Positions 34,641 to 46,026 of a DNA stretch of 64,000 bases are shown here, piece by piece. This DNA comes from Roridomyces roridus (lineage: Eukaryota; Basidiomycota; Agaricomycetes; Agaricales; Mycenaceae): positions 1-64,000 of the forward strand of contig JARKIF010000085.1 of assembly GCA_029378245.1 (NCBI GenBank), given 5' to 3'. Position numbers and translations under genes: made by a program. The number at the start of each line of letters is the position of its first letter. The first letter of the stretch is position 1. Below the pieces are notes generated by a model. The model worked only from the letters and a program-made list of their open reading frames with translations. It was not told where the DNA came from and made no database searches.

Positions 34641-36835
34641 TTAAACGAAGTTCCACACTTGGTTAGTGTTACCCGCGGCGCAAGCCCACATCTGGACCTG
34701 TGAAAGTGATGAGAACGAGGTCGGGTCTACGGGTCAAACAAACACATACCTGGTTTCCGCTCGCGAGACTTCCATCCGTCAAATCGAGGCACTCATTTTC
34801 GTTCGTCCACTGGATGCGATTGTCCGAGGTGATGGTATAATGCTGAGCAGTGTCGCCCTGTCCAGGTGTGCACGCCCAGATCTGCATCTTGACCCCGTTT
34901 GTGGTGCTCCCGCCGGTGACATCTACTGCAGTTCAGCGACGAGGGAAGGGGCAAGAACGAAGGAACACGCACCGAGACACATGTTGCCGTACACAAGAAG
35001 GGTCGCGCCATTGTGCGTCCAGGATTGGCTGGCGGACCCGTCGCAGGGCTCCACGACGACCGCCGCACCGTTGGCGTTCGTAGGCGCCGCAAGGCAGGTC
35101 GAGCTGCCCGAGCCGGGACGGATGGTGTTTCCGGTGCTGCCACCGCCGCTACCAGGACCAGTCGTGCGCGTCCATTGCTGGTTTGGCCCCCCGGTACAGC
35201 TCCAGATTTGTACCTGATTCGTGAGAATGAGCTCCATAAAAGGCAAGAGAAGCGGATACGCACGACATTCCCATCCGTGACGCTCCCGCCAGTGAGATCC
35301 AAGCAGCTCGGATGGTTATTCCACTGGATGGTGTTTCCGGGGAAGATCCACTGCTGGTCACTATTGGGCACGTTGCATGTCCAGATCTGCATCTTGGTCC
35401 CGTCGGCCGTAGCACCCTGTCCGAAATTCAGAAAACACATCGGATGGGCTTCAAGTCCTCACTGACCCCAGTGACGTCGAGGCACTTGTCACCAAAGATC
35501 TGTATCGCCTGTCCAGAAATGGTCCAGCTCTGCGAGGTAGAGCCCCCAGAGACGCAGTCCTCAATCTCTACCACGGCACCATCGGTATTGGATGCAGCGG
35601 CAAGGCACTTTCCGGCGTTGGCGTTGGGGTGGATGTACTGGTTCGGGGTGCCGGTAGGCGGAGGGCTCGAAATCGTCGACGAAGCAGATTTGGAGGTCGA
35701 GGTCGGCGTCGTTCCGGTGGTAGAAATGAAGGTGGGCGTGCCGGTCTCGCAGGCGATGGAGCCGCCACATGCGTCACCCGGATCGGGGGTTCCATCACAG
35801 GTCCAAGAGGACTAGAAACATCAACAACAGTCTAAGAGGTATGGATTCAGCTTACGCTTTGCTGCTGGGCAACTCCAATAGCTTGATAAGGCGCAACGCC
35901 CAGACATTCGGCCATGGTGACGAGCTATGTGAATCCGGTCAGAAAGACGTCGGGTAAGGAAAGAGTGCAATTACATTGTAGCCCTTGCTCTGGAAGAGGT
36001 TGATCGCATAAGGAACGAGAGTATTGGCGGTCGATTCTGTTCAGGGACGATCAGACAGAGAAGGAACCTGGACCCATAATGCTCACCTTCGGTTTCATGC
36101 TCCAAAATCAAAGCCGTCTTGACCTTTGCGCTGATCACATCCTGGTACAAAGCCTCCGATTGGGCTGTCGTGTTACCATCCGCATCACCAGTATCCCAGT
36201 CCCATAGAGCGAGGCTCTGGCCGCGAGCAGCAGCGATGGACTGAACGTTGGAGTTGTAGTCCCCGAAAGGCGGGCGCATGAAGGCGGGCTTGATCCCAAG
36301 GATACGCGAGAAAGCCTCCTCCATGCGGTACATCCCGTCTTGTATCTGCGCCGTCGAAAGCTCCGTCAAGTCAGCATGCGACCAGGTGTGGCTGCCAATC
36401 ATATGGCCCGCGTTGTACGCGTATTGGATATCGGACATGCGGTCAGGATTGTAGATGCAGTCCCAGTTGTTGCCATTGAAGAAAAAGGTGGCTTTAGCAC
36501 CCGCGGCAGTGAATTTATCGACGATGGTGCGAAGATATATGTATGGACCTAGACAGGGCGCGTGAAAACGACGAAAGGGTAGGAAACGGGAAGCATACCA
36601 TCATCCTGCGGGAATGTCAGTGCAAATTGAGGAAAAGAGGTAGAGACACGCACAAAAGTAAGAGCAATGTCGTTCGAGTTGGTGCACGCGTCGTAGACTT
36701 GAGGAGTCGCGCGCGGGAACTGCAGGTAAGGTCAAGCGTGATGCAGCGGTCAATACGCAGAATGCGAACGACGTGAGGATGTCCCAACACCACCGAAGAT
36801 GCCAGGAGAGTGGACAAGACGAGGGAAAGGCCCAT
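34641..36835 (-). CDS. Chitin deacetylase (CE4) with C-terminal ricin-B lectin repeats, copy 1
   Basis: Secreted polysaccharide deacetylase. The signal peptide starts at 36835 (MGLSLVLSTLLASSVVLGH). The CE4 NodB domain follows: FDDGPYIYLRTIVDKF (the DDG codons are split by a small intron), HMIGSHTWSHADLTEL with the metal-binding H...H pair, RPPFGDYN, and ALWDWDTGDADG. CE4 enzymes remove N-acetyl groups from chitin, here at the fungal wall or outside the cell. A Thr/Ser/Pro linker leads to a CBM13 tail with repeated Q-x-W blocks (KMQIWTCNVPNSDQQW, QSWTISG, KMQIWACTPGQGD, VQMWACAAGNTNQVWNFV). The tail is long enough for two beta-trefoils. A paralogue in opposite orientation lies at 47311-49477. 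Confidence 0.88.
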
Positions 36836-37370
36836 GACGGGTTAAAGAGAGTGGATGGAGAGGTGAGTGCGGGGCAGACGACCTGTCTGAACTTTTTTCA
36901 ATCAACGCCATTTATATGTCGAGGAAATACGTACCACTTCTAGCTCATCAGGGTCGAGATCCGCCGCGTTGGGTTCCCGCCTGTCAAAGATCAAATTCAT
37001 TCCGAATGTCTTGAATACGAGGTATCTGATTGTCCTCCACGTTTCATAGCGTCCACGACTTTGGGTACGACACATAGGATGTGCTCGGAAAGTTGGATGG
37101 CTTTCGATCTCTTGTGGTATATCGTAGCGCGCCAGTATAGACATCCTCGACTCGAGCATCCATGCTTGTCGGTAACTTGGCGAGACAAATGTATTGTTCA
37201 GCTGACTGGCCGACAATTCAACAGACGGCAAAGACGACATTGACGGGTAAAACACGCCGTGGGACGCCAGATGGACCAACTCCGCGCCGCCTTCCGCCCC
37301 GTTCCGGGCTATGGCTCCACGCCGCGATTGGTCGCATGTGTGAGGCCCGCAGGAACGAACTCGGGTCTTT
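36836..37370. other. Left flank of the Tc1-type transposon
   Basis: Holds the promoter of chitin deacetylase copy 1 and DNA cut off by the transposon. A minus-strand frame (36902-37279) and overlapping plus-strand frames are open; none could be assigned. The TA at 37369-37370 is the left target-site copy. Confidence 0.4.
36910..36916 (-). promoter_or_regulatory. TATA box of chitin deacetylase copy 1
   Basis: TATAAAT on the minus strand, 75 bp before the start codon at 36835. Confidence 0.5.
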
Positions 37371-37677
37371 ATTGCCGTTTGCAGAATAGTTGGCGCGGAT
37401 CATGATGGTGTGATTTTGGCTCATTTCAGCCCGAATCTTAGAACGCTCATTTCTCCACAACCGCTGCACCAATTCACAAGATTTTAGTATCACCGTAATC
37501 GCCTCGTCCACGCGCAGGGCGCCCCATGTTTTTTGAGCCCGGAATTTGGTGCCGTGCATCTCTGTTTCCCGGCACCCCAAGTAGCACGAGAACGGCCGTA
37601 ACTTCACGTAGACTGCTCAGAATAACACGGTTTTCGAATATGGTGTTGTCCTACATGTACTCTAGGGCGCCCCGGGT
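37371..37677 (+). repeat. Left terminal inverted repeat
   Basis: Runs from TTGCCGTTTGC at the TA boundary to GGCGCCCCGGGTG at the inner end; pairs with 42494-42802 with scattered mismatches. Confidence 0.9.
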
Positions 37678-37774
37678 GCAGAATCCCAACGAGGTCCTAT
37701 ATCTCATTGAACGACCACGGGACATCTCTGATCAACACATCAAACCTGTTCTCCTCCCTCTCTCTCCTCCCTCA

Positions 37775-38956
37775 ATGACTCACGGCAAACCTCTCTCCGA
37801 CGACCTTCGGGGGGCTATTCTGAACATGTCCCGGCGTCTCAAGGTCCCGGAAATCGTCAAGTATACGGGCTGCGCGACAAGAAGTGTGCAACGAGTCCTC
37901 GAGGACTATCACAAGAGAGGGATTGTTTGTCGGGAGCATCTGCGAATGGAGCTGCGTGGAGCGAAACGAAGGATGACCCACGGCGATATTAGTGTGCGTT
38001 CTGCCTCTCTACTACGGGATGCACCTCATCTTTACGCAGTTCTTGACTGGTGTAATTCGGCACAGTCCAGACAGCTATCTGGATGAATTGCGTGAGCTTC
38101 TCCAGGAACGCCGCGGTACCGAGGTCAGCGAAGCGACTATCTGGCGCAGCTTGAAGCGGTGTGGGTTCACAATGAAGAAGGTGCGCAGCCCTTGGGGATA
38201 ATCCTTGCTTTTCATTGATATTTTCAGTGCAGCTTACTCGAGCCGCACTGGAGCGCAGTGCGGTGAAACGGGCCACCTTCAGGTACACCCATGGCATGGA
38301 GTACACGGCAGAGCAGACTGTCTTCGTCGACGAGAGCTCCTTCGATCGCCACACGTCCATCCGACACCGCGCTTGGGCCTTGAGCGGCCACCGAGCCATA
38401 CGCAAATGTTTCTTTGTGCGTGGACGCCGGTGTGTGTTTTCTACTCTTATTGGATGTTCCTCTGACGTGAAATTAGCTACTCGTTGCTCCCTGCCATGTC
38501 TCTTGACGGTATGCTTCACGTCAAGATTGTCGAGGGCTCGTTCACGGCCGCCCTCTTCTACGAGTTCATTGACGGCTTGCTCGACCATATGCAGCCCTTT
38601 CCTGCCAACAACTCGGTCATTGTCATGGACAATGCACGTATCCACAAGGACCCCGCCATCCTGGAGCTCATTGAATCTCGGTACGAGCATTTCCATCATT
38701 GACTCTCCATCGAATGACTCTTTATTCTAGAGGAATGAAGTACATGTTTCTTCCTCCGTATTCCCCGGATTACAACCCAATCGAGCTCGCGTTCTCTGTC
38801 ATCAAGGCCTACGTCCGCCGGGAGGGTGTGCTGGGAAGACAGGATGTCAATCAGGTGGAGGACGACACCTATGTATACCTACATCTCATCGACGCAGCTT
38901 ACTCGGTCACTTCTGAGGCTGCCCTCGGCTTTTTTCATCATTGTGGTTATCTATAA
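37775..38956 (+). CDS. Tc1/mariner (IS630-like) DD34E transposase
   Basis: Predicted 328 residues from five exons (37775-37993, 38040-38180, 38233-38429, 38477-38680, 38731-38956); all introns are GT-AG and the frame closes exactly. The N-terminal part holds helix-turn-helix DNA-binding segments (LKVPEIVKYTGCATRSVQRV; VSEATIWRSLKRCGF). The DDE_3 catalytic core follows: first Asp in FVDESSFD, second Asp in VIVMDNARIHK, and Glu in YSPDYNPIELAF. Thirty-four residues separate the second Asp and the Glu, the Tc1 spacing. It cuts the element out at its inverted repeats and joins it into TA sites in the nucleus. All catalytic residues and the frame are intact, so it may be active. Confidence 0.9.
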
Positions 38957-38974
38957 TATGTGTAAAATATGGGA

Positions 38975-41900
38975 TTATTCAAATGTACGAGCCCTTTTTG
39001 CTTCCCGATTCAATTTGTCCAAGTCCTCCGCTGCATACTTGGCGAGACGATTCGCTATACCGATAGGGGCATCGAGCATAATTGCCAGATCCGCAGCTGA
39101 CGCGTTTTCCATGTCTCCCAAATCAAAGAAGCCATTCGTCTTGAAAGTGGCACTATAATTGCTGAAACAAAGATTGTGACGCCTGCCACGGCTATCGTCG
39201 TCGTCCAGCCAAGCCAGCCACTGGGGCATCGAAGGAGCCATGCTGGATGCGGCGCGTTTGGTGCCGCTAGACAGCAGATTGGTGTCCGGGCTGGCTGCAC
39301 GACGAGACGGGCCGGGAGTTGCTGGATGGGGTGCCGCGCGCACAGGAGTCTCCATGGCCGCGTTGTTTCGTGCCATTCCACCCATGGCAAAACCCAGCAT
39401 GGGCATCACCAGCTCGCGGATCCACCCAGGCGTCTCGGGCTCTGTGCCGACACGCGCCAACGCTCTCTGGGCGCTCCGTTGCCTCGGCGCGGCATCCGCA
39501 ATGTTGAGCTCGGTGGGAAGGAGCTTAACTGTAGCCTCGCGTCGTTCCTTCCACCAAAGTCAGGCTCATCTCAATGGAGTAAGCAGCAACTCACAATGAG
39601 CCACGCCCACTTGGCAAGTTCTTGGTTGGTGAGGTGATGGTGCGGGCCGTCAGTGAGGAAATAGCACGGCCTGTCATGCTCGTCGCAGTGCCACTTGTCC
39701 TCTAGCTGCTTATAGAAGTTGGCCGTTGCCTTGTCCGCGGGCGCCGGTGATACGACTGCGTATTTCGCACGCGTGAAATCTGGCTAATTAGCTGTTTTGG
39801 TGCGCACACCAATGCCTCTGTCAGGTGATATACAATAAGGGATAGGACCGAGCTCCGTGTCGCTATTCGTGTATTAATGAGACAAGTACAAGTCGTCAGT
39901 ACACTACGCTTGGCTATTCGTTCAAGTGGTCGGTTGTAGTGACTCCAATAGGCGGTTCGCGGGGACTACTACTTGTGGAGATACCATACCCAAGGAGATA
40001 TACCAAGCCCAGGTGTATTCAGAAATGAGCTAGACTAGCTATAGAGCAAAGACGAAGGTTGCGCGGACGCGCAGTACTATCATGACAAGGTTCGCGGAGT
40101 ACCTCGCGGACCGGTATAAGTCTATATATATGTATACAAACAGAGTGGCTCGCGTAGGCGAGTTGGAGGAAATACTACCATTCGTTCCGGTATTGCAGAG
40201 ACACCCAGAAAAGAGATGACAAGTGGGCGAGTCGAACTCGCGCAGGCACACTAGTATGATCGAGAACTGATCCGAGTACGATCATGATCATGAAAAGCGG
40301 CGGAGTCGCGGCAGACGATCAGAGCGATGATCGCGTCTGACAGAATATGCCAGGAGTAAGCTCTGGATGACGAAGATGGCGGACCGAGGTTATTTATGGA
40401 CCTGGGTCGAGGGCTGTAGTCATAATGGGAGCTGGCTCAGCAAGAGAGTGTAATGAAACGACGGAATCAAATTACCAGGCCAATCGGCTCGAATGCCAAG
40501 GCGGCATGACCACCGATCAGACGGGCCAAGCAGCAACATAAGCAACAGGACCACGCGAAGCGGTTCGAGGGGATGTAATATAGGTGACAGGGCACCTAGG
40601 GTTATAGGGAAAGTACGGAAATAGGGATGGCAGGCGCGTAATAGTAGTTATATCATCAGACCAGTAGGGAGTAGTATATAAGGCCTGTAGATCCCGCCCT
40701 TGCAGCATTGCATTGTACGCCTTCTTGCCTAGACATTGGGTCGAAGCTTGATCTGTGGTTATAGTGCAGTCTTGTGACTTCCGCGGAGATTTGTTGTATC
40801 ATTTCTCTTAGCTTAGACGCAATATCAAAGGCACCCGAGCTCTGGTTCAACTTGGGTCAGCTATAGTAACATACTTAAGGGGTAGTGGGTTGCCCTCTGT
40901 GCTATAGTTCCTCTTCGTGTTGTATCGAAGTTGTATTGGTGTTTGGATATTGTGTGTTTCGGTCAATAAAATATAAAACCTTTTAACATCGTAACCTCGT
41001 GTTCGTTGTGAGCAGTCTACAAACCAGTCAAGAGATTCCTCTTAGTTCAAAAGACATTGAACTTGGTGTGAAACCTCGAGAGCCAACCTACAAGCTTCCG
41101 AGAACCAAACCGCGGAGTATCAGTCTTATCTGTATACTTCAGACGACCCCGAACTCAACCGTTAGGTGTCAGCGTGCTAGTCAAGGAATTGTGTGTGTGT
41201 TGTGTGTGTTTTGTGGTTAGTGTGTTGTGGAGTTGTATCGCTTCGCGGTCTACTTCTAGGACATTACCTACTCGAGCTATCTACTATACACTAGTGCGCG
41301 TGACGCTGCGTATCATCGGCTCGACCTCACTGGGCTTGTCCTGGGAAATGTTGATGGTGAGAAGCAAAGAGCGGCAGCTATCAAACAATGACTTACCTTC
41401 GACTTCTTCCCCTTCTGTTGACCAGCATTTTCACCGCCCGAGGTGTCGAGGATAGTAATTGAAAATTCCTTGATCTTCCCGCTGCCCTTCTTCCCCTTGC
41501 ATTTCTCTACAAAGTCATCCACACGACTGAGAAGGTTTTTCCAGGAGGTATCGTTCTCCAAGAGGGTCGGGAGCTGTTTGGGAGTCTTTGGGGCCCACGA
41601 AATGGTGTATGCAATCTCGTCGAGGAGTGTTTTAGGTTTGCCCATGCTTTTTGACAAAGCTGTCATGAAAGCAGCGAAGTCCGCGTTTGACTTGACATCA
41701 AGCTCGCGCGACGCCGCTCCGACGGGTACCATGAAGCGTATTTTGACCACATCTTTGCGGGCTTTTGCTTCACGGGCGGGTGAGCTCTGGACAGCTGGAT
41801 AATGGTAAGTGAAAATCCCAATGACTTAGCGACACATACCTATCTCATCCGCAGCGACTTCTTCGTCGTCATCGTCCTCGTCAGAGCTCAATTGGTCCGA

Positions 41901-42395
41901 GCCTGACTCATTGGAGTCCACGATATCTATCCCGTCCTCTTCGTGATCGTCTTTTCTCGCCTGCCTCAACTCTTCGACAGTAGCACCCGGGACTGTGCTG
42001 GCGAAGATGCAGTCCATTTGCTCTTCGAAACTAGGGAGGCGACGCCGGGCAGCGGTCTGCGTCATGGATCTCGTCCCTCCACCCATTGCTACCAGTGCGG
42101 CCGCAGCGGCAGCCTCCTCATTCTCTTCGGGCTCCTGTGGTTGCTCGTCGAGACGAGCTGCAAAGCTGGGAGGTAACGTGTAGAGGAGCTTGACCCGTTT
42201 CTGTTTAGGACGACGGGGTGGAGAGGGAGAGGCTATGTCCACCACCGCTGTGGGCTGGGGCTCTTGGGGTTCCTCCACCTCTTTTTTCTTGCGCCGAGGC
42301 TTGGGACGAGGTGGGGTAGGGGTAGGGGGTTTCTGTACTTTGGCGATTTTTCGTTGTCCTGTGGGTGGTGCCTTCTTCTTTTTGCCGTTGGCCAT
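38975..42395 (-). CDS. Transposon accessory gene of unknown function
   Basis: Predicted 569 residues from exons 41840-42395, 41397-41794, 41331-41340 (a 10-nt micro-exon needed for frame), 39595-39779 and 38975-39535; the sum closes in frame. Order of parts: a basic, Pro-rich start (MANGKKKKAPPTGQRK), an acidic stretch, and a compact domain (VKIRFMVPVGAASRELDV to KIKEFSITILDT) that recalls PB1 or ubiquitin-like folds. A small Cys/His segment (WHCDEHDRPCYF...GPHHHLTNQ) resembles a zinc site. A helical end (ASAADLAIMLDAPIGIANRL) looks SAM-like. Similar multicopy proteins occur, as I recall, across Agaricomycetes. Being inside the inverted repeats and tail-to-tail with the transposase suggests it helps or rides on transposition. 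Function unknown. Confidence 0.65.
39806..41293 (+). mobile_element. LTR-like insertion inside an intron of the accessory gene
   Basis: About 1.49 kb with no open frame of note and an AT-richer composition. It is flanked by the same hexamer GTGCGC on both sides (39800-39805 and 41294-41299), a likely target duplication. It holds a TATA-like TATATAAGG near 40675 and an AATAAAA near 40966-40972, an order expected of a solo LTR in plus orientation. Termini do not show a clear TG...CA, so the class is uncertain. Confidence 0.5.
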
Positions 42396-42493
42396 GAGCG
42401 TAGAATTGACAAGAGGCAAGCAAGATTTGCAAGTGTGGTGTGCTTTGATCTTGGGGCAAACTATAGCTGAAGAACCTATCCCTGGGCAGCCGC

Positions 42494-42802
42494 ACACCCG
42501 GGGCGCCCTAGAGTACATGTAGGACGACAACATATTCGAAAATGGTGTTATTCTGAGCAGTCTACGTGAAGTTACAGCCGTTCTCGTGCTACTTGGGGTG
42601 CCGGAAAACAGAGATGCAAGGCACCAAATTCCGGGCTCAAAATTTATGGGGCGCCCTGCGCGTGGACGAGGCGATTACGGTGATACCAAAATCTTGTCAA
42701 TTGGTGCAGCGGTTGTGGAGAAATGAGCGTTCTAAGATTCGGGCTGAAATGAGCCAAAAATCACACCATCATGATCCGCGCCAACTATTCTGCAAACGGC
42801 AA
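42494..42802 (-). repeat. Right terminal inverted repeat
   Basis: Inverted partner of 37371-37677; its outer end reads GCAAACGGCAA followed by the TA copy. Confidence 0.9.
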
Positions 42803-42804
42803 TA

Positions 42805-43815
42805 AGATTGGCGACAAGACGGGGTCTTTTTCGGTGAATGTAGATGCAAGTTCGACATTTGACGCCGGACGGGTCTTGGGAACCAAAACAGAGTCGCCGA
42901 GCCCGCTTCTGGAGGTTTGGTTTAGCGAGTGAGAGGTGACAAGTTGCGACATCTGATGGTGACTCACCTCTCTCTTCCGACCTTGATCTTGCACTTTTCA
43001 AGTCCTGTTGTCTCCGCACTTGCCTCGAAAAAAATCAGCGGCCATCTTGGGAGAAGGTGGACTGGGTCTTCTTCAAATTTGCGTTCAGCTCGATCCAAGC
43101 TTATGATTCCAATCTCTAAGTCTTACCCTTTTCGACGTCTCTGGCAGACATACAGCTCTCTGGACATGGGGACCCTGCATAATTCAACCCGACGTCGCCG
43201 TCCACATTTAGGTCCTTTAGGTACTGGATCAAGTCTGGTCAAGTCAAATTGTCGAGGAAGGTCGAGTATTAGTCCAGACCCGAATCAATTACTCTGGCCA
43301 AAATTGGGCGCTTTCCTTTACAATCCACGGCGTTACATTTCGGGAATGCCTTTGGGACTCGAGATCGCTATACGCCCGAAAAAAAGGGCTTGCGACGCGG
43401 CGGTTCTGAATGGTCTCTTGTCGGTTGGCATAATACTTACTGGCCGTCAAACGTTCAAATTACTGATGACAGTAACTGCTCACCACATACCGCACCGACG
43501 TTACTGTTCAATTTGGCAGAATCCCTGGCACATGTTCCCTTCTAGATGTGCGGCTGCGTCTGCGCTGACATGAGCAACCTGCGAACGATCTTTCTTGGTC
43601 TTGTACTAACTTCTCTCAGGTCTCAGCGCGTCAACCTCGGAAGGGCTGACGATTCACGGTCGAATTCAAGAGTTTCCGGAGGCCGATTCCCCGCAAGCTT
43701 TTTGCCCGGGCTTCGGACCTCGGAAGCCATTGAAGATCTCGCAAAGCAAGGCCTGTTTGGAGGCGAGAAGGCCCGGAATCGGTACATTACCAAGGATAAT
43801 GTCCTCGTGGAATAA
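42805..43815 (+). pseudogene. Gene fragment on the right flank of the transposon
   Basis: From the TA boundary the plus strand is open and looks coding (KIGDKTGSFSVNVDASS ... SPSPLLEVWFSE). A GTGAGA donor follows near 42929, and a last exon-like frame begins after CTCTCAG (43619) and ends at 43815 (SEAIEDLAKQGLFGGE). Middle joins are unsolved, and the 5' part left of the transposon (before 37370) is not identified; across a single TA the frame could stay open. I take it for a gene split by the transposon, but it may be shorter relics. No family recognised. Confidence 0.35.
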
Positions 43816-44133
43816 AATAAAATCCTACATAGGATCCTATGTAACGTAGAGTGGACTCCTTCTGAATCTTCTCGAGTCCGATCAGATTCACCATCAGCGC
43901 GAATGTGATCCGCCCCAAATCCGCCCTTCTCTATAGCCCAAGGCCTTGTCTCCGACTCCACCATCCTGAGCTCTGACCGAAGCCATTTCTCGTCCTCTGG
44001 TGTTGCTCTGGTGCCAAGGTCCCTCGACAGTCATTCTCTCCCGCAATGATCGATCGCGAGAGTCATTTGGCGATCGGCGCAAAAAGGAGTCTGCCAGCGG
44101 GTCAACGCGACTTGGGGACAAACCACAACCGCC
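43816..44133. other. Intergenic; promoter of the acyltransferase
   Basis: No gene seen. Nothing recognisable beyond the expected promoter. Confidence 0.45.
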
Positions 44134-45965
44134 ATGTCCGTTGAACGCTCTCTGAGCGACTCGCCATCGGCGGGCGCCACGATGCCCACGTTCCGACGCA
44201 AGATGAGCCAAAACGAGATGTGCGTGCTAACCAAAAAGTCACTACATCCTCATCCTAATCTTCTTTCAGCTCGTATTTTCTGCCCAGTCGTGCCTATGGG
44301 CTTAATGACATGTTCAGTACGTCTGTAATTTTCTCGCTGACGCAGCGTTAACCTCGCTCTGCAGCGCGGCTCATATTTCGGGCCCCTCCTGCATTGGTGT
44401 CGCCGTTCCGGTTGCGTGTCGTTTGGGCTATCATGCGTCTGCGACACTCGCTCATGGCGTGTCGCTTCGAGATGGATCCTGGATGCTACGACGACGCACA
44501 GTTCGCGTAAGTGTGGCTCCCAAAGTCTCCTGTCGCGTGCTAAATTCTGTCTAGGTACACCCCGCCAGCAAATGCCAACGCGGCCCTCGCAGAAACCAAC
44601 GCCACTGTGCGCATGTTCGACGATGTCACCGGCCCAGAGCTCATGCAGTCGTTTCTCTCTGGCCAACGTACCTTGTCCGCCGACCGCCTGGCTATGCTGC
44701 ACGTCGCAAACCACGGGGAGGTCTCGCTGGGTACGAACGAGTATCACCTGCTCGTCATGTTCCACCACGGTATCAACGACAGTCTCGCGGTGATGCGGAC
44801 CATCCATCTTATGGTGGGACTGCTATGTGGGCCCGCTGTGCCTGGAGGGGCGCCTCGGACGGACGCAGAACTTTCAAAGGTGCTTGATGATGAGTGGCGA
44901 GTGCGTTGGGCTGCTCCGCGCGATCCCAGGGACGCCATCGTGCCCGCCACCGAGGCCAGGATTCTTGGACTCCCTCGTTCCAAGATTGCAGAGGCGGCAT
45001 GGAAGATTGATCACAAATTTCTCCAAGAGCGGGCCATCGTAAGCGTTGATCTTTCCTTCGCGTTTTCTTCCTCACTCTTCGTCTAGGGCGGCCACGTTTT
45101 CCCAAAGCTCAAGAATCGTGTCGCCAAAGCACGTATTTTCCAAGTCAAGTTCAGTATCGAGCAGACCAACGCAATTCGTGTCAAGTGCAAAGCGGAGCGA
45201 GTGACGCCCCAAAACGTCGTGTTTGGGCTCTGTAACATGGCTTGGATGCGTTTATGCGCGAACCACCCCGAAATCGACGCGCCAAAGACCCTCCCGATGC
45301 TCATGTACACCTCTGTCTCGATCCGCCGTTACCTCAAGCCCGTGTCGCCGCTGTCCTCGTACATGTCGCTGGCGCTCGACTACTGTAACGTTGTGCTCCC
45401 TGCATATCTGTCCACGTCGGTCGATCCAAGAGCGGTATTTTGGGCGAGAAGCCGTGAGGCGCAGAGGCAGATGTTTGGGTATACTCATAGTCCGCTACTT
45501 CTTCATCGTGCGGTGACGACGAGTGCAGCGCGGGGAAAGCGTGCCAAGGCGTTTGCTCGTGCGGATGATGCAGCTGATGGCACACTTGCGCCACTCCCGC
45601 CTCCTGCCTCAATTCCTCCTTCTCCTCCATCTGCACCCTCTCTAGCGCTCATCGGTGTCTCGCAAATTGGCTCCATCGACCCCATCTTTGATCAGTCTGC
45701 GTACCCTGCCGTCGAATTGGTAGACATTGTGGGTGGTGTACGCAAAGCCCCGGGTGGGATTACTCTCTTCTCCCGGACTTTTCTTGGACGGTTTAATATG
45801 ACGCTTGTGTGGGATGCGGCGGCGTTCAAGCCTGGGTTGATGGAGGAGTTTTGGCGTGGGGTGGTGGATGGTGTGCATGAGTTTGTTTTGGGAGATCCGA
45901 GTGGGCGGGCGGAGGAGTTGGAGCCTACGGCGATGGCCCCGGTTGGTGTGAAGAGTAGGCTTTAG
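44134..45965 (+). CDS. Condensation/AATase-type CoA-dependent acyltransferase
   Basis: The start MSVERSLSDSPS (44134) leads through short introns to SYFLPSRAYGLNDMF, MACRFEMDPGCYDDAQFAYTPP and the catalytic motif FHHGINDS (HHxxxD). The second half holds RVTPQNVVFGLCNMAW, LSSYMSLALDYCNVVLPAYL and the conserved end RTFLGRFNMTLVWD, stopping at 45965. The HHxxxD histidine is the general base that moves an acyl group from a thioester to an alcohol or amine in alcohol acetyltransferases, trichothecene acetyltransferases and NRPS condensation domains. A stand-alone enzyme of about 500 residues fits the acetyltransferase group. Probably cytosolic; substrate unknown. A Pro/Ser-rich insert (PPPASIPPSPPSAPS) lies in the second half. 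Confidence 0.75.
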
Positions 45966-46026
45966 ACTGAAGGTTTACGCGCGGATGTATGGTACATAAA
46001 TTATATCCCTGGTCATAGACATGCGA

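Larger units (their letters stand above)
37371..42802. mobile_element. 5.4 kb Tc1/mariner-type transposon with long TIRs and two genes
   Basis: The element is bounded by TA target copies (37369-37370 and 42803-42804) and by inverted repeats of about 308 bp whose outer ends are TTGCCGTTTGCAGAATAGTT. It carries a spliced DD34E transposase on the plus strand and a convergent five-exon second gene on the minus strand; their stops are only 18 bp apart. A 1.5 kb LTR-like insertion lies within an intron of the second gene. The two TIR copies are about 90% alike by eye, so the element is not brand new. Confidence 0.9.

Noticed and set aside
36902..37279. Minus-strand 125-codon frame ending near the transposon
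   Set aside because: Looks weakly coding but no family, start or splice partner could be supported; kept only as flank description.
40225..40255. GGCGAGTCGAACTCGCG as a retrotransposon primer-binding site or tRNA T-arm
   Set aside because: Palindromic T-arm look, but the distance to a CCA end is wrong and no retroelement frame follows.
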